10,064 nucleotides of DNA from an uncultured Oxalobacteraceae bacterium (GCA_946479255.1 CAMLFK010000186.1:1-10064), one strand, 5' to 3'. Counted from the first letter of the stretch, positions 1 to 7,096 are shown. The notes: a model not told the origin generated them from the letters alone. Numbers and translations: made by a program.

Positions 1-1
1 G

Positions 2-208
2 GGCATGTGCACCTTCGACCAGGCCCTGTACGAGTTGTACAACAAGGGCTACATCGCTTACGACGAAGCCATCCGCAACGCCGATTCGGCCAACGGCCTG
101 CGCCTGCAAATCAAGCTGCGCGGCGACCGCAAGGAACCAGGCGACGGCGGCACCTCCGCTGCCGCCGACTTGTCGATGGCGATCGAAGAAGAACCAGAAG
201 AAGAATGA
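2..208 (+). CDS. pilU: PilU-type type IV pilus retraction ATPase, C-terminal fragment
   Basis: This is the end of a gene that begins before the window; only the last 68 codons are present. The fragment begins G-M-C-T-F-D-Q and carries LYNKGYIAYDEAIRNADSAN followed by LRLQIKLRG. That is the usual C-terminal end of PilU, the second twitching-motility ATPase, which works beside PilT at the inner-membrane base of the type IV pilus. The rest of the tail is a poorly conserved acidic stretch ending in a run of glutamates. PilT C-termini normally lack the NADSxNxLRLxIKL ending, so PilU is preferred. The ATPase core (Walker A and B, Asp and His boxes) lies outside the window and cannot be checked. The next gene starts 26 bases downstream on the same strand. 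Confidence 0.8.
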   Translation, partial: GMCTFDQALYELYNKGYIAYDEAIRNADSANGLRLQIKLRGDRKEPGDGGTSAAADLSMAIEEEPEEE

Positions 209-234
209 GGATGAAAAGACTAGGGGCTGAAGCT

Positions 235-708
235 ATGCTGGCATTTGAACAAAAGATTTGCACCCGCGAGCAATTGCGCGCCCGCGTGGCGGCGCTGCCC
301 AAGCCGGTGGTGCTGACGAATGGTGTGTTCGACATATTGCACCGCGGTCACGTGACCTACCTGGCCGAAGCGCGCGCACTGGGCGCTTCACTGGTGGTGG
401 CGGCCAATACCGATGCCTCGGTCAAGCGGCTGGGCAAGGGCGACGACCGTCCGCTGAATAATGCGGCCGACCGCATGGCGGTGCTGGCGGCACTGGAAGC
501 GGTCAGCCTGGTGGTGGATTTCGACGAGGATACGGCGCTGGAAGTGGTGCTCGAAGCGCAGCCGGAGATCTATGCCAAGGGCGGCGATTACGACATGCGT
601 GCCATTCCGGAAGGGCAGGCCGTGATCGCTTATGGCGGCCAGGCCGTGGCGATCGACTTCCAGCATGAGCGCTCGACCACCAAGCTGCTGACGAGGATCC
701 GGCAATAG
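235..708 (+). CDS. rfaE2: D-glycero-beta-D-manno-heptose 1-phosphate adenylyltransferase
   Basis: The enzyme transfers AMP from ATP to heptose 1-phosphate, giving ADP-heptose for the LPS inner core; it acts in the cytosol. The 157-residue product is a single nucleotidyltransferase domain, matching the split RfaE2 form rather than the two-domain E. coli HldE. Visible motifs are TNGVFDILHRGHVTYL (residues 28-43) with the HxGH signature at 36-39, the ANTDASVKRLGKGDDRPLN segment (57-75), and the C-terminal ERSTTKLL (145-152). The usual NGCFD is NGVFD here. In-frame ATGs occur at 205, 211 and 235. I chose 235 because AGGGG lies 8 bases upstream and because the family usually begins close to the KICTREQL segment. 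The alternative start at 211 would add 8 residues. Confidence 0.93.
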   Translation: MLAFEQKICTREQLRARVAALPKPVVLTNGVFDILHRGHVTYLAEARALGASLVVAANTDASVKRLGKGDDRPLNNAADRMAVLAALEAVSLVVDFDEDTALEVVLEAQPEIYAKGGDYDMRAIPEGQAVIAYGGQAVAIDFQHERSTTKLLTRIRQ

Positions 709-813
709 CACCCAAGTAAAGTGGCTGGAGTTTAAGTGTGGAAAATATTTAGTTTGACTTCAAGCGGCGCACAAATGTACCATGAAAACGATTTCACTCC
801 ACTTGAAATTGCG

Positions 814-840
814 TTCTTAATAATAAATTCTTAATAAGAA
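814..840. repeat. AT-rich direct repeat with nested perfect palindrome
   Basis: TTCTTAATAA occurs twice, at 814-823 and 828-837. The second copy extends into the perfect 13-base inverted repeat TTCTTAATAAGAA (828-840). The AT-rich block stands out against the GC-rich surroundings. It sits about 90-120 bases upstream of the probable GH1 promoter, where an activator site, UP element or DNA-bending site could lie. No specific regulator is recognised. Confidence 0.45.
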
Positions 841-909
841 GCTGCCCGTGCAAACGCTACGATAGGTGTCAAAGCCGATTACGTTTTTTACCAACCCGGG
901 CGGGCCGTA

Positions 910-945
910 GTTACTTTAATTGCGCAACTTGTTATAGTTTTTCAT
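910..945 (+). promoter_or_regulatory. Candidate extended -10 promoter for the GH1 gene, with internal palindrome
   Basis: TG (930-931), one base, then TATAGT (933-938) forms an extended -10 element with 5 of 6 matches to TATAAT. The -35 at 17-base spacing (GTTACT, 910-915) is weak, as is common with extended -10 promoters. The perfect palindrome TTGCGCAA (920-927) lies in the spacer, so a repressor bound there would block polymerase. The predicted transcript starts near 945 and leaves a leader of about 60 bases. That leader includes a 6-bp hairpin (ACCCGC 948-953 with GCGGGT 965-970). The rest of the 709-1006 gap shows no gene or clear terminator. Confidence 0.4.
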
Positions 946-1006
946 CCACCCGCTGTACCGCCGCGCGGGTCTCTCACATCCTTGTGTCAACGTTACCGAG
1001 CTCTAC

Positions 1007-2329
1007 ATGAACCAGAACAAACAATTTCCAACCGATTTCTTGTGGGGCGTCGCCACCAGTGCCTTCCAGATCGAAGGCGCCTCCGCGACCGACGGTAAGG
1101 GCCCGTCCATCTGGGATACTTTCTGCAGTAACCCGGCCAACATCAAGGATCAGAGCGACGGCACGGTGGCGTGCGACCATTACCACCGCTACAAGGAGGA
1201 CGTCGGCATCATCGCCTCGCTGGGCGTGGACGCTTACCGCTTCTCGCTGGCCTGGGCGCGGGTACAGCCGCAAGGCAAGGGCGCATGGAACGAGAAGGGC
1301 TTCGACTTTTACGACCGCCTGCTCGACGAGCTGGCCAGCAAGAACATCAAGGCGCACGCCACCCTGTACCACTGGGACTTGCCGCAGGGCTTGCAGGACG
1401 ACGGCGGCTGGCTCAACCGCGACACCGCGGCCCGCTTCGGCGAGTACGCGCATGAAGTGGCGCGCCGTTTCGGCGACCGCATCGAGGCGATCGCCACCCA
1501 TAACGAGCCATGGTGCACCGCCAACCTGGGTTACGGGAATTCGCAATTCGCGCCGGGCGTGACCGATGCCAAGCAAGCGGTGCAGGTCTCGCACCATCTG
1601 CTGCTGTCGCACGGCCTGGGCATGCAAGCCATGCGCGCGGCCAATACCTCGGCCAAGCTGGGCATCGTTCTGAACCAGTGGACCGCCGATCCCGCCACCG
1701 ATTCGCAAGCCGACCGCGACATGGCCGAGCTGGAGTGGGCCAAGTCGGTGCAGTGGTTCATGGACCCGATCTTCAAGGGCCATTACCCGGAACTGGCGCT
1801 GCGCGCCCACGGCGCAAATGCGCCGGTGGTTCATGATAACGATTTTAATATTATTAAACAGCCAATAGATTTCCTCGGCTGTAACTACTACTTCCGCGCC
1901 TTCAGCAGCGCCGAAACGCCGCCGAAAACCCCACCGGGCAAGCTGGGCTTTACCGACATGGGCTGGGAAATCTATCCGCAGGGCCTGACCGAACTGCTCA
2001 TCAAGCTCAAGGGCGAGTACGAACTGCCACCGATCTACATCACCGAAAACGGCATGGCCAACCCCGACGTGGTCAGCGGCGACGCGGTGCATGACGAGGC
2101 GCGCATCAAGTTCGTGCAGATGCACCTGGACGCGCTGGCTGAAGCGATGGCTGCCGGCATCGATGTGCGCGGCTACTTCCTGTGGAGCCTGCTCGACAAT
2201 TTCGAGTGGAATTCCGGCTACGCCAAGCGCTTCGGCATCGTTCACGTGGATTACGCCACCCAGAAGCGCACGCCGAAGGACAGCGCGCACTGGTACCGCG
2301 AGTTCGTTGCAGCGCAGCGTCGCAAGTAA
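1007..2329 (+). CDS. GH1 family beta-glucosidase, cytoplasmic
   Basis: The product is a 440-residue retaining glycoside hydrolase of family 1 that releases glucose from the non-reducing end of cellobiose and other short beta-glucosides. The family layout is complete: FPTDFLWGVATSAFQIEGA at the N-terminus, YRFSLAWARVQP, the acid/base motif THNEPW with Glu167, the nucleophile motif ITENGM with Glu347, and FLWSLLDNFEW near the end. Length and spacing are typical. There is no signal peptide, so the enzyme should act on sugars already imported. The ATG at 1007 fits the family start; its ribosome site is weak (GAG about 6 bases upstream). It is the first gene of a plus-strand beta-glucan locus, followed by a permease and a GH9 endoglucanase. 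Family members also act on other beta-glycosides, so the exact substrate is inferred. Codons 275-288 are unusually A/T-ended for this gene. Confidence 0.95.
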   Translation: MNQNKQFPTDFLWGVATSAFQIEGASATDGKGPSIWDTFCSNPANIKDQSDGTVACDHYHRYKEDVGIIASLGVDAYRFSLAWARVQPQGKGAWNEKGFDFYDRLLDELASKNIKAHATLYHWDLPQGLQDDGGWLNRDTAARFGEYAHEVARRFGDRIEAIATHNEPWCTANLGYGNSQFAPGVTDAKQAVQVSHHLLLSHGLGMQAMRAANTSAKLGIVLNQWTADPATDSQADRDMAELEWAKSVQWFMDPIFKGHYPELALRAHGANAPVVHDNDFNIIKQPIDFLGCNYYFRAFSSAETPPKTPPGKLGFTDMGWEIYPQGLTELLIKLKGEYELPPIYITENGMANPDVVSGDAVHDEARIKFVQMHLDALAEAMAAGIDVRGYFLWSLLDNFEWNSGYAKRFGIVHVDYATQKRTPKDSAHWYREFVAAQRRK

Positions 2330-2335
2330 AGTTCG

Positions 2336-2354
2336 TGGCGGCCTTGTGCCGCCA
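2336..2354 (+). other. GC-rich hairpin just after the GH1 stop codon
   Basis: TGGCGGC (2336-2342) pairs perfectly with GCCGCCA (2348-2354) across a 5-base loop, 6 bases after the GH1 stop. The run that follows is A rather than T, so it is not a standard intrinsic terminator on the plus strand. It may protect the 3' end of a GH1 transcript or mark an RNA processing point between GH1 and the permease. Confidence 0.4.
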
Positions 2355-2379
2355 AAAACTACCGGCTGGCAATTTCTGA

Positions 2380-2408
2380 GTGACCTTGCCGGCTAAGGGT
2401 GGTATAAA
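2380..2408 (+). promoter_or_regulatory. Candidate sigma-70 promoter for the permease-GH9 pair
   Basis: GTGACC (2380-2385, 4 of 6 matches to TTGACA) is separated by exactly 17 bases from TATAAA (2403-2408, 5 of 6 matches to TATAAT). It lies in the 118-base gap between GH1 and the permease and would start RNA near 2415, about 33 bases before the preferred permease start. Together with the preceding hairpin it suggests that permease and GH9 can be transcribed separately from GH1. Confidence 0.4.
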
Positions 2409-2447
2409 TCTTCGTTCGACCGTTTGACTTTGGAAATGGAAATTAGT

Positions 2448-3785
2448 ATGCAGGCATCCAGCAAGACCGTCTCGCCGCTGCTGTGGGTGCCCACCGGGTA
2501 CTTCACGATGGCGCTCTGCTACATCATGCTGACCAGCGTGACGGCTATCATGTTCAAGAACCTGGGTATGGATAACGGCAAGGCTGCCCAGTATTCCAGC
2601 ATGCTGATTCTGGCTTACACCATCAAGCCACTATTCGCTCCCTTCGTCGAGATGTACCGGACCAAGAAATTCTTCGTGCTGTGTACCCAGGCACTGGTCG
2701 GCCTGGGCTTCATCGGCATCGCGCTGGCCATGGCCATGCCTGGCTACATGGCGATCCTGATGGTGCTGTTCTTCCTGATGTCCTTCATCGGCGCCACACA
2801 AGACATCGCCTGCGACGGCGTGTACGTGACTTCGCTCGACACCCAGAAGCAGTCGCTGTATTGCGGCATCCAGAGCCTGTCGTGGAATATCGGCCCCATC
2901 GTGGCGGCCGGCGGCATGGTCTACCTGTCCGGTTACCTGCACACCAATGTGTTTGGCCATGACGCCACCAAGTTCGGCCCTGAATGGATCGACGCCTGGC
3001 GGATCATCTTCTTCCTGGTCGGCGGCCTGACCTTGCTGATGGCCGTGTGGCACCGCTTCACCATGCCGGAAGGCGCGCGCGCGGAAAACACCCCGACCAG
3101 CGTGCCGGAAGCCGGCCGCATCCTGCTCGATTCCTTTGTCACCTTCTTCCAGAAGCGCGGCGTGTGGCGCATGGTCGCTTTCGCCTTCCTGTTCCGCCTC
3201 AGTATCGGCTTCCTGGAAAAAATCGGCCCCTTCTTCATGGTCGACCCGGCGGGCAAGGGTGGCCTGGGCATGTCCAACGAACAGCTGGGTGAAATCTACG
3301 GCACCTACGGCCTGGCGGCCGTGCTGCTGGGTTCCTTGCTGGGCGGCTGGTTTGTGGCGCGCCGCGGCCTGAAAGCCACCTTGTTCACGCTCTGCTGCGC
3401 GATCAATATTCCCAACGCCGCCTTCCTGGTGATGGCCATCTACCTGCCGACCAGCTTGTTCTGGATTGGCGTCGGCGTGATCGTCGAGAAATTCTTCTTC
3501 GGCTTCGGCGCGGTCGGCTTCATGATTTACCTGATGCAGCAGCTGGCCCCGGGCAAGTACACCACCACCCACTACGCCTTCGGCACCGGCTTGATGGGAC
3601 TGTGCGGCATGCTCACCGGCGTGGTCAGCGGCCACCTGCAGGAAATGATGGGTTACATCAATTACTTCATCTTCGTCATGGTCGCCACCATTCCATCCTT
3701 CCTGGCGTGCTGGTATGCGCCGTTCTACCACAGCGACGGTAGCGAGACCGATACCGCGAAAGATGGTGTGCCGGTGGTCGTCTGA
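2448..3785 (+). CDS. AmpG-like MFS transporter, probable oligosaccharide importer
   Basis: The product is a polytopic inner-membrane protein of 445 residues with about twelve hydrophobic segments. It belongs to the major facilitator superfamily and resembles the AmpG/PAT branch: WVPTGYF at the N-terminus, LAYTIKPLFAPFVEMYRTKK (residues 55-74), and GATQDIACDG (115-124), the counterpart of the ATQDIAxD signature of that branch. AmpG itself imports muropeptides. The position between a GH1 beta-glucosidase and a secreted GH9 endoglucanase argues for cello- or gluco-oligosaccharide import, but that is inference from context. ATG 2448 is preferred, with GGA 7 bases upstream; an ATG at 2436 and a TTG at 2424 are also in frame. 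Its TGA shares its A with the ATG of the GH9 gene (TGATG), implying translational coupling. Confidence 0.85.
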   Translation: MQASSKTVSPLLWVPTGYFTMALCYIMLTSVTAIMFKNLGMDNGKAAQYSSMLILAYTIKPLFAPFVEMYRTKKFFVLCTQALVGLGFIGIALAMAMPGYMAILMVLFFLMSFIGATQDIACDGVYVTSLDTQKQSLYCGIQSLSWNIGPIVAAGGMVYLSGYLHTNVFGHDATKFGPEWIDAWRIIFFLVGGLTLLMAVWHRFTMPEGARAENTPTSVPEAGRILLDSFVTFFQKRGVWRMVAFAFLFRLSIGFLEKIGPFFMVDPAGKGGLGMSNEQLGEIYGTYGLAAVLLGSLLGGWFVARRGLKATLFTLCCAINIPNAAFLVMAIYLPTSLFWIGVGVIVEKFFFGFGAVGFMIYLMQQLAPGKYTTTHYAFGTGLMGLCGMLTGVVSGHLQEMMGYINYFIFVMVATIPSFLACWYAPFYHSDGSETDTAKDGVPVVV

Positions 3786-6007
3786 TGAAGCTGCTGATTG
3801 TTCCAATGGCGCTGGCGCTGGCCGCCGGCGCGCACGCCGCGCCCGCTACCGTCAAGGTCAACCAGCTCGGTTTCGATCCGGCCGCCGCCAAATTCGCGGT
3901 GGTGCCTGGTGACAGCGCCAAGAGTTTCGAAGTAGTGCGTGCCGAAAACGGCGAGACCGTCCTGCGTGGCAAGCTGGGCAAGGCCGCAGCCTGGGAGCCG
4001 TCCGAGGAAACCGTCCAGCTGGCCGATTTCTCCGCGCTGGACTCGCCGGGCCGCTACCGCATCAAGGTGCCCGGCATGCCCGCGTCGGACATGTTTACGA
4101 TCGGGGCCACCCCTTACCGCTATCTCAATATTGCGGCACTGCGCGCGTTTTACCTGCAGCGCGCCAGCATCGACATTCCGGCCAAGCATGCCGGCCCCTA
4201 CGCCCGTCCGCTGGCGCATCCGGACGACAAGGTACTGATCCACGCATCGGCCGCCTCCAAGGCGCGCCCGGCCGGCACCGTCGTCGCCAGCCCCAAGGGC
4301 TGGTATGACGCCGGCGACTACAACAAGTACGTGGTCAACTCGGGCATCAGCACCTACACCTTGCTGGCCGCCTACGAACACTATCCGGCGTATTTCGCCA
4401 AGCACGAGCTCAACATTCCGGAGTCGAACGACAGCGTGCCGGACATCCTGGACGAGGCCAAGTGGAACCTCGACTGGATGCTCACCATGCAAGACCCGAA
4501 CGACGGCGGCGTGTACTTCAAGCTCACCAACAAGGTCTTCGACGGCATGGTCATGCCGCACAAGGTCGGCAAGGCGCCGCGCTACATGGTCGGCAAGAGC
4601 ACCAGCTCGGCGCTCGACTTTGCCGCCACCATGGCCACCGCCAGCCGCATCTACCGTCAGCACGAGCAGCAGTTCCCCGGCCTGTCCGGCCGCATGCTGG
4701 TCGCCGCCGAGTCGGCGTGGAAATGGGCGCAGGCCAATCCGAACGTGCAGTTCAAGAATCCGCCGGACATCAAGACCGGCGAATACGGCGACAACAAGCT
4801 GGCCGACGAGCGGGCCTGGGCCGCGGCCGAGCTGTACATCACCACCGGCAAGGACAGCTACTGGACGGCGATGAAGGCCTCGGCGGCGCCGGCCACCGTG
4901 CCGAACTGGAGCGATGTGGCGGGACTGCCGTGGATTTCGCTGGCCCACCACTTGCCGCGCCTGACGCCGGCGGCCGACCGCAAGCTGATTACCAGCCGCA
5001 TCGACGGCGTGGCCGCCAGGCTGGCGGCGCAGTGGAAATCGTCGGCCTATAAAGTGGCCATGCAGCGTAAGGACTTTGGATGGGGCAGCAATGCCGAGGT
5101 GCTGAACCAGTCGATGATGCTGCTGCAGGCCTACCGCCTGGGCGGCAAGCGCGAGTATCTGGATGCGGCCCAGTCCGGCATGGATTTCGTCCTCGGACGC
5201 AATGCGCTGGGCTACTCCTTCGTGACTGGCTTCGGGAGCAAGCAAGTGATGCATGTGCACCACCGGCCATCGGCGGCGGACGGCATCACGGAACCGTGGC
5301 CTGGCCTGTTGTCGGGCGGCCCCCAGCCGAAGCAGCAGGACGCCGACGACTGCCCGGTCAAGTACCCGAGCAAGGTGCCGGCGCTGTCCTTCATCGACCA
5401 CGCATGCAGCTACGCCAGCAACGAGATCGCGATCAACTGGAATGCCCCGCTGGTGTACGTCAGTGCCGCGCTTGATGCTTTAAGTGTGCCGCTTACGGAT
5501 ACCAACAAGCAAGCAGGAGCAGCTCCAAAGATGGATAACAAAGAAGTTTCGCTCGATACGATCCGCCAACAGGAAGAGCTGCTGCAGTTCACCGCTTTCA
5601 ATAACGACGTGGCGCTGGAAATCGGCAACAAGATCATCGAGCTGGCCAAGGCCGCCAAGAAGTCGGTGGCGATCGACATTACCTTGAACGGTACGCAGGT
5701 GTTCTTCTACGGCATGCCTGGCACGGACAAGGGCAATGCCGACTGGATCCGCCGTAAAAGCAATCTGGTGAACCGCACCGGGCACGCTTCGTTTTATGTG
5801 CATACCGAGGCGAAGGCGCAGGGTAAGGATTTCGATAATCTGCCGGGTTTCGACAAGGCCGACTACGCGGCGCACGGCGGCTCGTTTCCGGTCGTCGTGA
5901 AGGGGACCGGGCGGGTTGGGACGATTACGGTGTCCGGATTGCCGGGTGCGGAGGATCACGCGATGGTGATCAATGCCTTGAAGTGGTACCTGAAAGTTGA
6001 CGTGTAA
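3785..6007 (+). CDS. Secreted GH9 endoglucanase fused to a C-terminal UPF0303 domain
   Basis: The 740-residue product has four parts. (1) A signal peptide with likely cleavage after AHA (residues 16-18). (2) An Ig-like CelD_N domain, about 20-105. (3) A GH9 catalytic domain, about 110-565, with GWYDAGDYNKYVVNSG holding Asp175 and Asp178, the HHR motif at 492-494, and the acid Glu547 in YASNEIAINWNAP. This part cuts beta-1,4-glucan by inversion. (4) After a 17-residue linker, a full UPF0303/COG4702 domain (583-740) with DWIRRK (653-658), YAAHGGSFP (694-702) and SGLPGAEDH (717-725). UPF0303 belongs to the HbpS-like heme-degrading superfamily and is normally a free cytosolic protein of about 160 residues, so the fusion is odd. 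The start overlaps the permease stop (TGATG). The gene ends 20 bases from a convergent gene. GH9 assignment is firm, UPF0303 is firm, and a combined function is unknown. Confidence 0.93.
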   Translation: MKLLIVPMALALAAGAHAAPATVKVNQLGFDPAAAKFAVVPGDSAKSFEVVRAENGETVLRGKLGKAAAWEPSEETVQLADFSALDSPGRYRIKVPGMPASDMFTIGATPYRYLNIAALRAFYLQRASIDIPAKHAGPYARPLAHPDDKVLIHASAASKARPAGTVVASPKGWYDAGDYNKYVVNSGISTYTLLAAYEHYPAYFAKHELNIPESNDSVPDILDEAKWNLDWMLTMQDPNDGGVYFKLTNKVFDGMVMPHKVGKAPRYMVGKSTSSALDFAATMATASRIYRQHEQQFPGLSGRMLVAAESAWKWAQANPNVQFKNPPDIKTGEYGDNKLADERAWAAAELYITTGKDSYWTAMKASAAPATVPNWSDVAGLPWISLAHHLPRLTPAADRKLITSRIDGVAARLAAQWKSSAYKVAMQRKDFGWGSNAEVLNQSMMLLQAYRLGGKREYLDAAQSGMDFVLGRNALGYSFVTGFGSKQVMHVHHRPSAADGITEPWPGLLSGGPQPKQQDADDCPVKYPSKVPALSFIDHACSYASNEIAINWNAPLVYVSAALDALSVPLTDTNKQAGAAPKMDNKEVSLDTIRQQEELLQFTAFNNDVALEIGNKIIELAKAAKKSVAIDITLNGTQVFFYGMPGTDKGNADWIRRKSNLVNRTGHASFYVHTEAKAQGKDFDNLPGFDKADYAAHGGSFPVVVKGTGRVGTITVSGLPGAEDHAMVINALKWYLKVDV
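5515..5533 (+). promoter_or_regulatory. Internal Shine-Dalgarno site and ATG at the UPF0303 boundary
   Basis: AGGAG (5515-5519) precedes an in-frame ATG (5531-5533) by 11 bases. That ATG falls where a free-standing UPF0303 protein would start (MDNKEVSLDT). The spacing is a little long but usable. The site is either a relic of a formerly separate gene or a live restart giving a free 158-residue cytosolic protein from the same mRNA. Confidence 0.45.
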
Positions 6008-6011
6008 TACA

Positions 6012-6047
6012 GGGTGGGGTTTGTAGCCTACTCAAACGCCACCACCC
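6012..6047. terminator. Imperfect hairpin between convergent genes, possible bidirectional terminator
   Basis: GGGTGG (6012-6017) pairs with CCACCC (6042-6047), and GTTTG (6019-6023) with CAAAC (6033-6037), with small bulges between and a 9-base loop. It spans the 20-base gap between the GH9 gene (plus) and the oxidoreductase gene (minus), whose stop codon falls in the loop. No T-run follows on either strand, so termination may need Rho. Confidence 0.35.
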
Positions 6048-7080
6048 GCTGCTCCGCATGGCTGCGCAATGCCAGCTGAATCACCCTGATCACCGCCAGT
6101 CCCTCGCGCGCCGTCACCGGCGCCCGCGTGCCCTGCGTAATCGCCTCCACCAAACCCGTAAAGTAAGACTCATACGAACCGGCCAGCGAAGCCACGTGCC
6201 CCTTCACCGTCACCCCATCCTTGGTAAAGCTGAGCTGGGCATGTAAATCCTCCGCCTCCACGCCCCAGCCAGGCGAACCCGGCAGCTCGCCGCGCAGCAG
6301 CTGCGGCTCTTGCGGGTCAAGCCCATATTTGATAAAGCTGCCCAGCTCGCCATGGACGATAAACCGCGGCCCAGGCTGGTGCACGATCATGGCCGAGTGC
6401 AAAATCACCCGGCGTGCGCCGTAGCGCAAGGTCAGGTGGAAATAATCGTCCGCCACCCCGTTCTGGCGCTGGATGCCCATGTCGCACTGCACGCTGTCCG
6501 GGTTGCCGAACAAGACCAGGGCCTGGTCGATCAGGTGCGAACCGAGGTCGTACAGCATTCCCGAACCGGGAATATCCTGCTCGCGCCAGCGCTGGCGCAC
6601 CAGCGGGCGGTAGCGGTCGAAATGCGATTCGAAGGTGTTGACCGCGCCCAGCAAGCCGGAGGCCAGCACCTGGCGCAAGGTCAGGAAGTCGTTGTCCCAG
6701 CGGCGGTTATGAAACACGCTCAGCATGACCTTCTTGTGATCGGCCAGGTCCACCAGCTCGGCCGCTTCCTGCACCGTGACCGTGAACGGCTTTTCTACCG
6801 ACACATGCTTGCCGGCCAGCAGGGCCTGCTTGGTCAAGGCGTAGTGCGTGGTGTTGGTGGTGGCGATCACCACCAGGTCGACCTCGCTTGAGTTGATCAG
6901 CTCGGCAGGATCGGCGACCACCGCCATGCCGGGAAAATCCTTGTGCACCACTTCCGGCTTGCTGGAACATACCTGCACCAGGCGCATGCCGTCGACGGCC
7001 TTGATGAAAGGCGCCTGGAAGGTGGCGCCGGAAAAGCCGTAGCCGATCAGGCCGACGCGCACTTCTTGCGTTGTTTGCAT
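6028..7080 (-). CDS. Gfo/Idh/MocA family oxidoreductase, YdgJ-like
   Basis: The product is a 350-residue cytoplasmic NAD(P)-dependent dehydrogenase, probably acting on a sugar or inositol-type polyol. The N-terminal Rossmann fold begins VGLIGYGFSG with the GxGxxG-like loop at residues 10-18. The family EKP motif (96-98, Lys97) lies in VEKPFTVT, then VFHNRRWDNDFLTL and ESHFDRYRP, and the catalytic-region pattern YDLGSHLIDQ with Asp178, His182 and Asp185. These segments closely resemble E. coli YdgJ and the scyllo-inositol dehydrogenase relatives, but the substrate cannot be read from sequence. I chose ATG 7080, directly before the Rossmann strand; an ATG at 7146 would add 22 unlikely residues that overlap the protease gene. 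The start is 16 bases after the subtilase stop, so the two are probably co-transcribed. The ribosome site (GAAAGA) is weak. Confidence 0.88.
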   Translation of the reverse strand: MQTTQEVRVGLIGYGFSGATFQAPFIKAVDGMRLVQVCSSKPEVVHKDFPGMAVVADPAELINSSEVDLVVIATTNTTHYALTKQALLAGKHVSVEKPFTVTVQEAAELVDLADHKKVMLSVFHNRRWDNDFLTLRQVLASGLLGAVNTFESHFDRYRPLVRQRWREQDIPGSGMLYDLGSHLIDQALVLFGNPDSVQCDMGIQRQNGVADDYFHLTLRYGARRVILHSAMIVHQPGPRFIVHGELGSFIKYGLDPQEPQLLRGELPGSPGWGVEAEDLHAQLSFTKDGVTVKGHVASLAGSYESYFTGLVEAITQGTRAPVTAREGLAVIRVIQLALRSHAEQRVVAFE

Positions 7081-7096
7081 AGATTGGTCTTTCAAT

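Noticed and set aside
7..234. Upstream extension of the rfaE2 reading frame
   Set aside because: The frame stays open, but the extension is arginine-rich shadow sequence over the PilU tail. The family start and AGGGG site support 235.
898..905. CCCGGGCGGG stretch as part of a terminator for rfaE2
   Set aside because: It does not form a convincing stem with a following T-run, and it is almost 200 bases after the rfaE2 stop.
974..2290. Long minus-strand open frame of 438 codons opposite the GH1 gene
   Set aside because: Its translation has no recognisable motif and low-complexity H/R/V/A-rich composition. It mirrors the codon bias of a gene with complete GH1 motifs, as is common in GC-rich DNA.
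3725..5401. Minus-strand open frame of 558 codons opposite GH9
   Set aside because: It is a shadow of the GH9 gene: an arginine/histidine/glycine-rich translation without domains. The same holds for the 391-codon frame at 2631-3806 opposite the permease.
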